Positions 1 through 10,811 of a DNA stretch of 15,020 nt are shown one piece after another; positions within the stretch are counted from its first letter, which is position 1; each line of letters begins with the position of its first letter. The notes beneath the pieces were generated by a model. It was not told where the DNA came from. It ran no database searches and saw only the letters and a list, made by a program, of their open reading frames with translations. Location: contig MU069561.1 of NCBI GenBank assembly GCA_002284615.2, positions 170,577 through 185,596 on the forward strand, in the 5' to 3' direction. The position numbers and the translations under genes were made by a program. Source of the DNA: Dunaliella salina (lineage: Eukaryota; Chlorophyta; Chlorophyceae; Chlamydomonadales; Dunaliellaceae).

Positions 1-45
<45 letters not shown>
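1..45. repeat. (AC)n microsatellite
   Basis: Perfect AC dinucleotide run starting at the window edge and ending about base 45; its true length cannot be seen. Confidence 0.98.
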
Positions 46-47
<2 letters not shown>

Positions 48-478
48 GAGGCAAGGAAGACTAAAAGCTGCATAGTCACTAGGTATTGCATTCAGCGTAC
101 AAGAGTATATGAGTGCATGCCAGTCAGGAAATGCCATCTTTTTGTCTCACCCTGAATATGCTTGAATAGAAGTTGAGTTCTTCCATTCCATAGGTCCCTG
201 TTCTTACTGCTTTCTTGTCTATCTTGGAAGAGCGCCTGCTGCAATTGTTGCAAACGTTCGGATGCATGCAGGTCTCCATTCCATACATTTGGGGGTGAAT
301 TAGACAGCTGCTCTGTGATGAAAAGTAATAAAGTCACAAATCCTAGCAGGAAACAATGTACTTGCATCTGGCATGCCTGTTTGCATGTCAGTGGCATGCT
401 AGTGACATGTATTCCCATTCTTGGTGTTGACCAGGGGGGTCCACCTTAATACAGTTAAGAAATGCTCTAGGGTGCACT

Positions 479-548
479 GTTGCAGTACAAAGTGGCATAA
501 CAGAAATTGTTTACATAATGTTGCAATACAGAGTGGCAACAAAAATTG
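479..548. repeat. Imperfect direct repeat, 41-bp spacing
   Basis: The segment 479-509 (starting gttgcagtacaaagtggca) recurs at 520-548 (gttgcaatacagagtggca), each copy ending aaattg. There are a few substitutions and a two-base gap. It is probably a local duplication with no evident coding role. Confidence 0.75.
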
Positions 549-700
549 GTACGGTCAGGACTTCATGTCTGCTTCTGTAACGCCTCCATCCTTCGAACCT
601 ATTGCCTTGCTTCCTAATGCCCTGTTGTTCCAGGGCCTTAAAGCCTTCAGGTTTAATTTGTTTGATTTAAAAGAAGCCGTTCTTTTGATTTTGGCCGCAG

Positions 701-1354
701 GTTGATGAGTTTGGCTACAGCCGACCTTCCTTGCGTGATGCTGCCTCCCCAAAAAAGCCAAGAGGTGGTGGGAAAGCAGCTGATGGACCTCGAGTGCAGC
801 GAAGGACGAGGGGGAAAGATCTCCAAAATAAGTGCAAGGAAACTGCAGCTGCAGCTGCAGCAGCAGCAGCCAGGGAGCGGCGGGACGAAGAAAGATCAGC
901 AGCTGCAGTTGCCAAGAAGTTAAGGGAGGAACAGGAAGCAGCAGCCGCGGCAGCCAAGAAGCAAAGGGAGAAGGAGGATGCAGCAGCTGCAGCAATGAAG
1001 AAGCAAAGGGAGGAAGACGAAGCAGCAGCTGCAGCAATGAAGAAGCAAAAAGAGGAACACGAAGCAGCAGCTGCAGCAATGAAGAAGCAAAGGGAGGAAG
1101 ACAAAGCAGCAGCTGCAGCAGCTGCAGCAGCAGCAGAAGCAGCTAAGGAGCAACGGGACAAAGAGGAAGCAGCAGCTGCGGCAGCCAAAAAGCATAGGGA
1201 GGAAGAGGAGGCAGCAGCCGCATCAGCTAAGAGGCAAAGGGAGAAAGAGGAAGCAGCAGCAGCAGCGGCCAAAAAGCAAAGGGAGGAGGAGGAGGCTGCG
1301 GCTATCCAAAACAGAAGGAATGAAGAGGATGCGGCAGGAGCTGAACAGGCAAAG
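701..1354 (+). CDS. Exon 1 (first seen): Ala/Lys/Arg/Glu-rich helical repeat
   Basis: Acceptor cgcag at 696-700, donor AAG|gtaaat at 1355, phase 0 at both ends, 218 codons. There is no in-frame ATG near the beginning and stops lie just upstream (668 and 686), so an earlier exon must exist. The first 45 or so residues are basic and polar (VDEFGYSRPSLRDAASPKKP then Gly/Arg-rich). The rest is a tandem 14-residue repeat of the form AAAAAMKKQREEDE: blocks of five to ten Ala alternating with KKQREEE-type charged segments. At DNA level this is a 42-bp repeat, clearest at about 980-1110. Two heptads per unit with i,i+4 opposite charges predict a long continuous helix, either a coiled coil or a single alpha-helix. 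Such regions are spacers or oligomerisation arms; I recognise no specific family. Reverse-strand and shifted frames here are open only because the repeat is low in complexity. Confidence 0.8.
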
Positions 1355-2134
1355 GTAAATAAGGTCTAAAAGTCAATCAAAATAAGAGCACAGGTGCAGG
1401 AGTGCAGAATTGTTTTCCTGGAAGGCATGTGTAAATCTTGAGCTGGACCCCCATGACACACTACCCCATCCAAAATCACACCTTACTGTGCCCCTACTCA
1501 GACAGGGTACCAATCTGTCCAGGTACGCATGGGCGCCCATTCCCCTCCAGGCACCCACAGCTGGCTTGCAAGTCCTCAAACTGCCCTCCTGACTTCACCA
1601 TGCAATAACACATCATTGTCACTATCCTGGATATTTGGATTGATTTGCCGCGTGTTTGCATCCAGACCCCCTGGTGCCTGCACCTGTGGACATGTGGTAC
1701 TGGCTCTGATCCATGCGCAGAGCTCCCCAATCCCCTGCCCCTCCCCCCCCTCCTTTCACCCAATTTGCTCAAGGAGGGTGCCACTTGACAATTCAGAATC
1801 CCAGGGATCCGATGGTGTGTCTGGATTTCATACTTGTGGCTCAGACAAATTCAAAGGGGGGTTCCGAAAAAGTCCAATGCCCCCTGATGGACCAACCTCT
1901 CTCGACCCTCCCTGGCCTACCCTTGAGGCCAGAATTCCGAATACTTAGGTGGATTAACACATGCCCTCCAAAAGGCACACGACCTCTACCCTTTTAACAG
2001 ATGAGGGAACTTTGATGATTTGACCAGGTAAAAGACAAATTTGACATTGACACATTCTGCCTCATCTTAATTGGCTTCTTTAATGAAGGCAATATGGTGA
2101 TTATAACGATGACGACGACGACGACGACGACGAC

Positions 2135-2210
<76 letters not shown>

Positions 2211-5200
2211 GTCAATTGCACTGGCTTGCCATCACAATTCCAGACGCATTTGTGACACTGTCCAGTTCTTAGAGGTGTGAAGAGCGCTTCCAGTTAGAGA
2301 TGGTCAGGGACTCCAGGAGAGCTTGGATGCTTCTTGCATTTTTCTAATTCTTTGTACTTTTGTCGATTTCTAAAGCTCAATGATTGCTGCTTGACACCTT
2401 TTTTCCTGCAGCCGCTGCCACTGCCCCCAACAAATGCTTCAAACTCATCCAAGGCACCCGCTACCTTCCAGCTTCCTCCAACAGATCCATTATACACAGG
2501 TAGAGTGATTTTGGAACTACCAGGAATCCTGCCATGATTGTAAGGAGTTGCATTTTGAAACGTCTTTCACACCAGGAGGGGGTAGAAGGTCTGTTTTGGG
2601 GGTTGATGTGCCTTCCAAGACGTTTTTGCTTCTCTTCCCTCCATCAAACTAACGCTTTTTCCAATCTAAATTTCTGGCCGCTTTAGATTGGGGCAAAAAT
2701 CTTGCAGGTTCACAAATGATTCAATGTTTTCTGGGACAGTTGGACCCTAGGGTGTTCGGCAGTGGTTTCACAAGCACTGCAAAAGAGAATGGGTCAATCA
2801 GCTGTCTTGCTGGTACAAATTTGGGAAAATTGGAAATAAAATTTCTGAACTCAAACAGCCTCCTGCTGATAGGTATCTGATGCTGTTTTGAATTCCAGCT
2901 GCGTCAGAGTCTCATAAGCTCTAAGCAAGCAATAAAATGCACAGCAATGTTTCTGTTCATCCGCAGGGCGAGACGAAGATGCAGAGATCTTGATGCTTTA
3001 CCTACTGGAGCTCTTCAGAGACCATCGGCACCGCTTAGCCAGAGCTATTTGTGTGTCTGGGAGCACAGGCGTTGGCCGCTTGACACTCTGCCTGGATCTG
3101 GGGGCCCGGATCCACAGAGCTGGTGCCTGTCCAGGTATGTGGTGGTCCTGGATTTCGACTCGCACAGGCGATTTGGCATGTCCTTCGCTTGCAGTAATTT
3201 TGTGACCTGCCAGTCTCATTACTTGCTGTTTTCCTGGTGCATCATCAGTCTTGAGGTTTCTATGCACTCGTGTGACATCCACTGATACACGGCCCCCTCG
3301 TCGCTTTACTTACCAGTCTCAGCCTATGCTGGATTTGAACCTATTGCTGTTCTTGCTGAATTTCTTCCCTTGTAGCTGGCTCAAGGGTGGTTGACCTCAG
3401 GGACGTGAGGAGCATGGACGGCGCTCTCAGGCGGCTCTGCGGTGTATTAGACATGAGCATGGTACGTGTGCAAATTCTTTTTCTACATTTTAGTCCCAGC
3501 CCTTTGACAACTGTGAGAATGCAATTATCCAAACACTTCACCCAGCACACCCAATAATATTTTGCAGTGTGCAGTGTAGATGCCCGGACAGCCGCAATAC
3601 CAATGTCCAGGGGCGCATGTGTATGTGCCCGAGTCTGCTCCTTTGAAGTTGTGCCAGAAAAGTGGCAGGCAGCTGTGGCGTTTCCTATTTTCTTGTTTCA
3701 TTATTTCACTGTGTGCAGTGTAGATCCCCGGACAGCTGCAATACCAATATAGGGCAGGGACAAAATGGGCGCAAGCTGATGGCTCATGCTTACATTCCTC
3801 TTTGAAGAATTCTTCAAGTAATGATTGCATGATCTATCCCCATCACAATGCAGTTTCAAAGAACACCCAAACCTCTCCAAGGATAGGCTTATTGGATGCA
3901 CCAGTGTAGCGCGTGTACGACCCGCAACATCGAAGGGCATCAAGACCTTTATTGCCTCACATTTCTATTGGCTAAATGCCAGTAGTCACTCTAAGACATC
4001 AGGCACCTACCCACTTGTACTAATTGCTTGATTTGCTCCTCTGCGTGTCAGAAGAGCTTTCCATGCAATAGAATGCGACCCCTCCTTGCTTTCCTTCCTG
4101 TTTTATTGTAATGCAATTGAACAAGACAGCCTCCTTTCAACTTTGCGCACAGGATGAAAATGCTTTGCGCAGAATCCCAGCTCGCCTGGCTTATTTTGCG
4201 CTCACGTACGGTGGGCCAATGCTCTTGCTTCTGGCAAATGTGGAAGGCGTGGCAGAGGGCTCAGCAGCTCAAAGCTTCAAGGAGCTCATTGTCAAAGTGG
4301 CAGAGGAGGCAATCGTGCTTATTACATCAGTTGTGCCTGTGGCTGAAGAGTACATCAAGCAGTACACACTTGAGCGCCTGAGTCCCTCTGCAGGACAGCA
4401 GCTGCTGCAGCGGATTGTGCCCAGCGTCAGTCCCAAGTCTGTCCAAGAAGTTGTGCAGCTGTGCTTGGGGATGCCTCTGCTCATCAGGCTCATTGGTGAA
4501 GCACTGGCATCACAGCGGCTCAGCATCCAGGTGAAGGCCGCATTTCATACCTGTAGGGTGCGAGATCAGAGGGGTGTCACCAGTGTGTGGGAACTTTGAG
4601 CGCCCGCAAACATGCTTTATGCAACTTGAACCAATATCAAAACTGGCACACCTTTTCCTGCATAACATGAGGTACCTCTCCTAAAAATTTTCATCTTGGT
4701 TCAAGTTGCGGGTGGTGATCTATGCCAGATCACAGGTTGGCAGGAGATTTTAGAGAATTTCGGAATTCTGATCCCAGAATTTTAATTCAAATTACTTTTA
4801 TAAAATAAATAACTTTATCAATTTAGATACCCGAAAAAATGCGCCGGAAGAAGTCAAGGCAGTTGAATCGGTTAGAAAATGCTTTGGAAGAAGTCAGTTG
4901 AGTCGGTTAGACAGGCAGGTGACCAAAACGGCCTAGAAAAATTCTCGAAAATTTCATACATAGTCGAAAAAATATATTATTAACGATTATTAATTCGGGC
5001 ATCGAAAAAAGAATGCCCAAGTGCGTCTATAGCATTTATTTCAGCTTTTTGAATGCTTAAATCAACACAGGCCAGAGAGGCGCTCACCTACGCATTCTGC
5101 TGATTTCAAAAAATCTTCTTTATTCTTATTCATTTATTTTATGCTATCCTCAAGCCAGAAGTTCAGAAACGTAGCCGGGGGAGTGTGCCACGAATTAACA

Positions 5201-8200
5201 AAAGTAATCCCTCCAAGTGCAAGAAAGCCGACGGATTCTGCTCGATTACTTCCTGTAAATTTAAGAAATATATTTATAATTATTTCAAAGTGCAATTAAA
5301 GTCCGTCAACGGCTCAGGGGAATGTACGGCCATGTCTGGCACACCCTGACCCAGCAAGCCTTCCAATTGGCCCCATTTCTTTTTTGATGACATTTTCAAT
5401 GTTTTTAATTAACTAGTTTATATTTATATCGTCATGTGGGGAAGGTGGTGTGGCCCCATTTTCGGTCCTAGGAAGGGGAACCGGAGCTCTCCGCCGGGCA
5501 TCTGCTGGTGAAAACATACCCATAAAACGTGTTTATTACTTCCATATGCTCAGGAGCTCAAAAGGAAGTCAAGAGGCGTCACATTTGCAAGTACCCACCA
5601 CCTTCCCCTCCCTTCCGCACACCACTGCGCACACATGGGGGCACCTCCCCCCACGATTTTTGGCAGTGTTGTGCCCATGTGAGTACAGAACAGGATTGCC
5701 CAAAAAGATTTGGGAACGGGGCAGTCTGGGAGGCCCAGAAAAGTTTCCTGGAAAGAACCCCCCCAAAATGGCCTCGTGACACCCCTCTGGTGCGAGATAT
5801 ACTAGTATATCTGAAAAAATGCTAGTATATACAAGTAAATAGTATATACTATATACTAAGGCTTTAGCCTTTTTTAACCTTCTACAACCCCTCATATACT
5901 AGTATGTACCTCGAACCCTATTCATACCAATCAGTTGATGGCAACAAGTTTGGGGATGTCTCTGCTCATGAGACTAGTTGGCTGGTTGAGGGCTGTAAAG
6001 CACGTGCATCTCAGCAGATGAACACCCAGGTGAAGGCCGCACTTTGTAATCAATTGTAATCAATGTACGGCAACAAATTCACGTAAGTAATATCAAGCTG
6101 TGATAGGCAATTTGGGCATCTCCTTTTCTCAGTCAATGTTATTAGCTTCATTGCTGAAGCCCCCTTGTAAAGGCAAGTGTTATTCTTTAAAAGGTTCTGT
6201 GCTCTTGCTCAAACCAGGCCACTTTGGCCCACTCACAGTACCTCAGGCTTTGAGGTTAGGAATACCTCCCAATGATAGGTCCTGAAATTAACAAATCCCT
6301 CTAGGAGGATTGCCAGCGCTCCGTGAGCTGCTGGGCACGTAGTGCTGAGTTCTGTAAAGGTACTGAAAAAGACAGGTGAGCCTGTCTGCATCTATGGAGC
6401 TTAGATCGTCCATACAAATTGTTCTGTACATATGTTTGGGGAAAGGGTGTGGCAATCAGCCTAAATGAAGGTTTGACCTGGTTTGACCTTGCTTCAGAGC
6501 GTCGCCCTAGGCAGAACCCAAATTTTGCACACATGCATACACATTCACACACATGCATACACATTCATATGCATGCATGCATGCATGCACACATTCACAA
6601 GCATTCACAAGTGCTTAGACTTTCTCAAGCTTGGGCTCGCCAATTTTGCGCATTGCTTGGGATGTTGGTCATTTCCAGTCCTTTCTTTTTGTCTCACAAA
6701 TGCAAGCAGTCTTGTGTTGCCTGTTTTCTCTTTCTCCTCTATCTTTCTTTCTTTCTTAAAAATCATGCCAGCCATTGTTGGCCCTGAGTGTTGCTCTGCT
6801 CCTTGGTACTTTCGAGTATCTCACAGGCTGCACTATTGCAAGGTGTTGTTCTCCTGACCTGAACCCTATGGTGATAGAGGCATATCACAGCTTGACCATT
6901 TTTGGAAAAAAGCTGTTTGTGTGCTGGTTCTGGTGGAGCAATGTGGTTAAGAGTGGGTTGTAGGGAGCTTTCAGGCTTTTCATTCTACCCTATTTGTCAA
7001 GTTCACCCCTGGTGTGCAGCAACGATACAACAGACACATTGCAGAAGACAAGGAGAAGAAGTAGATCATATTGGTGGTCTGGCTGGGTCAGGGTGGGCAA
7101 GAGCATCTTGGTGGGCCGGTGGACACATGGCCCCTACCTTTACTTCTGTCAAACGTGGGGGTGAAAGTGGAGCAAACTTGGAATTTGATTTTCTTAGGTA
7201 TCATGCTGGCATCCTTTTGACTGTTTTAGACACCATGCTAGCATTGTATAGGGAGACAGAGGCCAACAACTGACATCCGGACACCTGTGGATTCCTTGTG
7301 ATGGACTTCTGACGCTTTTGAGAGGGTTTAAGCCCCTATGTTTGCCTGGCTCCAACCTCATTTCACACCTGCTCCCTTGGCCTACCTAGTGGTCAGCCTG
7401 CCCTGAAAGGTGGCACAAATGCTACGCAGAACGTTCCAGGCAGCTCTGCAGTGTCTTCTAGGGAAGACCCTTGGCAAAATCCACTTTTCCTATTTTGGTA
7501 GCAGAGCTTTAAATGACCAGCATGGAACACCCAGCGCATACCCTGCCCTAAACAAGACGTGCAGACCAAGTCAAACTTTTTCATTTTCTGGGGGATCAAA
7601 GGATTTGTGTTTGAATGGCAGGCTAGGCAGCAGGCAAAGACATTGTATATTCCTATGTTTTGTAATTTGTGGATCCTTACGTCCCTAAAGCTTGGACTCC
7701 TTGAGGTTGAAACTCGGGAGAACAGGTGGGCAATGGTTGATTGGTTGCATGGCTCTTGTCTCAGCAAACGTCATGCAGAATACGCGAGCCAGTCTTTGTG
7801 TTAAATCTTTGCAGCAGAGCATGCGGCAATGTATGCAGAATGTATGCATAGAGCACTGATGATGCATTCACGCCTGCTTGTTCATTATGCTTGCATATAC
7901 ATCATGCTATGCTCGAGGTTGTCGAGGGTTCCTTGTCACTTCAAATATGGGTTTAGTCTTCAGCCACTGAAGAGGCAGGCTTTTTTAGATTTTTGAGCGC
8001 CGCATGCGATGACGTACTTACTTGTCTCCACCAAAAAGCAAGTACAGATTTATCACATCTTTTCTGGCATAAGGATTTTTCTCTGTAAACTCTGTCACTT
8101 TATTCTTGTGGCTCACAGGACGTTCCACAAGCGCCGCCGGGTGGAGACATCACTGTGGCTACTGTGAATTTGGTCGTTCGTGCAATGCCCCTGCCACAGC

Positions 8201-10681
8201 AAGCACATCTTAAGCTGCTGGCTGTGTTCCCCTCCACCTTCAATTTTGATGGGGCCAAGGATGTGCTGGGCATGGAGGAGGAAGGAGCTTCCGATGTTCT
8301 TGCTTTCCTAGGCAAACACAGGCTGGTCGACCATGACAGCAAAAACAAGGTGTACTCCCTGCACACAGCAGGTTAGTGAACGTGGTGGGAACCTGGTGTG
8401 GTTCATTTGAATTACACCCCCAAAAGAGACGTGGAGGTCGTGGGGTCGATTCTGTGGGGGTTCAATATGGTAGACCCTTTCAGGGTGGCCGAGGTTGTTC
8501 CTTCCGTGACGCTTGGGGGCTAGTCTCGCTTGCGTAGCTCTTTCTTTTCCTTTTCCTTTGAATGCTGATTATCACTTGTACCCCGCCTGGCATTCTGCAC
8601 AAAACAGAAAATTGCAGGACATCTTCATGACCAGTAGCACTTCAGGGATGACCATTCAATTGTTGAGTGTATGTCAGCTTCACGTGGTGTGAACGTGTAT
8701 AATGCGATGCTTGCTATTCAAATGCCAATGAAAGCTTGTATCACAGACTTCATGTGCCGTATTTTTGTTCCCATTGTTGCATTTGTGCACCCTAGCTTAA
8801 CCATGAGAAGAGGACTCACGCATCAAACATCTTATATGCACCCTAAGTGGGGGAATGTCCTCTTAACCATCCTTGCTGTGGCTGTGCTCGATTTGATGTA
8901 CAGTGCGGGCACCTTTGCTGGAATCAGCAAGCTCAGAGATAGCAAGAGTGAGCAAGACTCGCTTTGCCGCCCACATCTTCAAGAGTCTTGACAACCTGGC
9001 TGCCCAGTACTACTCAAAGGGTTGGAAAGCACCCCTCACATTCACAAGGGAGCACGCAGCTGACCTGACCAGGGCATTCGAGCTTGCAGGCAAGTCACAT
9101 TGCATTGGTTAGTTATTTCTCCTTGCATCAAAACGATTATTACCGTCCTGGACTAGCTAACTATGCTATGCAATGAGAGGTCTACAACGTGTTGCCTCTG
9201 AAATCTGTAGCCTGAATGCACCTGCCTTTGATGAACAGGAAAGCTCATCCGCAACTCTGAGGGCGACTCCGCCAACCTGCTACCCCTGATTCTGACAGTA
9301 GATTCTGAGATAGCGGACCTCCTGCTGCGAGCAGCAGGAATTGGCGAGGGCACCTGGGTGCACTTGCAAGATGCACATGAGCACTGCCAGGATAAGCAGG
9401 AGCTCCTGGCAGCTGCTTTGTATATTCAGGTTTGTGGCTTGCATATTCAGGTTTGTGTCTTGCATATTCAGGTTTGTGGCTTGTATATTCAGGTTTGTGG
9501 CTGGGGCAGGTAGTTGGGAATGCTGCTGCTAATGGTTCACTGCTTTTATTGTGTCACAACATGTTGCCTGCATTGCCTGGCCTTCATTCCGGAGTGCTGT
9601 TCAACTCCATTAAATTCTTACCCCATCAAATTTGTTCCCCAAATTCTCATTTGCAGCAATTATCCCTGGGCAGCATAAAGGCGTTTGATGCAGCAGCTAA
9701 AGCTTTTGATCTCATGAAGCAGGTTAAGGGCCGAGCTCACCCTCACACTGCTTCATGCCTCTTTGCCATGGCAGAAAACCTGAGGAGACAATATCGGTGA
9801 GGATGCTTGCTCAATGTCATGATTCCAAGGTTCAGGTTTGAGGCTGCTCATAAGAATCCTTGAATCTTTTACATGTCTTGTCAAAATAACATCAACTTCA
9901 ACTTGGATTCAGGTATGAGGACGCTGAGCCATTGTTCCGGGAAGCAGTGGAGTTGCGCGAGGAGGCTGTTGGGAAGGATGCACGGACTCATGACTATATC
10001 CGTCATTTAGGGTGGTGTCTTTATGATTTCGGCCATTTTGATCCAGCGCACTCCTTTGACCAAGATGCTCTGGCAGGCTTGAAAGAGATTTTAGGCGCCG
10101 AGCACCCAAGCACCCTGCAGTGAGTTCAATTTTCCCTTATGCTTAAAATTGCTCTGCCAGAACGTATACGTTTGGCGTGCAAGTCGCACACCAGGAAATC
10201 AAACACTTAGCACCTTGCTCATTTTTTCTCAGCATTTCCCAGCAGAAGGGTGAAGCTGAACCTGTTGTGATGCCACAGGGCTTTGCATGTATGCAGTGCT
10301 CTGCACTTGTGTACAACTGTCACGACTATTGCTCACGTCTGCAGGGCTATGCATGACGTGGCTTGTGATGAAACCAATGGCAGTGTAGAAGAGGCATTAT
10401 TCAGGAAAGCATATGAAGGACGGCTCAGTGCCCAGGGGATTGACCACCATGCTACCCTCTCCACATTGAACAACCTAGCAAGATGCCTTAACAGACAAGG
10501 TGGGTTTGGATGGAAGTAAAAAAAAAATATAAGGCTCAATGAATGTTATAACAAAGCACCAAGGCATTAAAAATGTGTATCCAACTGCCTTGAGGCTGCC
10601 TGATTGTCGCGTACCTGATTATGTCACCATTGGTTTTAACAGATGACCCATGAGTTTGCACAGTTGTTGTTGTTGTTATTT

Positions 10682-10745
<64 letters not shown>

Positions 10746-10748
10746 NGN

Positions 10749-10811
<63 letters not shown>

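Larger units (their letters stand above)
1..700. other. Upstream non-coding stretch, probably intron
   Basis: After the AC repeat I see no exon I can support. The small open frames here have no recognisable motifs. Because exon 1 starts in phase 0 at an acceptor without an in-frame ATG, this stretch is most likely the 3' part of an intron. Confidence 0.45.
4531..8118 (+). other. Intron 5 (3.6 kb)
   Basis: GT-AG, phase 0 and by far longer than most introns in the gene. It is AT-rich around 4740-5450. It contains small hairpins, a 40-bp-period tandem repeat, a cluster of palindromes, a decayed copy of the end of exon 5 (5947-6044) and a TGCA-rich simple repeat. Open frames at 5450-5825 on both strands look like repeat-derived or chance frames. 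I found no transposase or reverse transcriptase motif. Confidence 0.7.

Noticed and set aside
715..1272. Reverse-strand and shifted-frame Ala/Ser/Cys-rich open frames across exon 1
   Set aside because: They are shadows of the low-complexity 42-bp repeat. Only the plus-strand frame joins phase-correct splice sites and gives a plausible charged helix.
1994..2221. Reverse open frame encoding poly-Ile
   Set aside because: It is a translation of the GAC/GAT microsatellite.
3567..3830. CRISPR-like spaced repeat
   Set aside because: Only two imperfect copies, in an intron of a eukaryotic gene; a simple duplication explains it.
4697..4709. ggttcaag resembling a tRNA B box
   Set aside because: No matching A box, acceptor stem or anticodon arm can be folded around it; it is one arm of the 13-bp inverted repeat.
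5450..5895. Overlapping open frames on both strands of about 100 codons
   Set aside because: No recognisable domain, no splice context in phase with the gene, and open on several frames at once; more likely repeat-derived or chance.
6775..7273. Plus-strand open frames inside intron 5
   Set aside because: No motif, no homology I recognise, and not needed: exon 5 joins exon 6 directly in phase with a complete ARC region.
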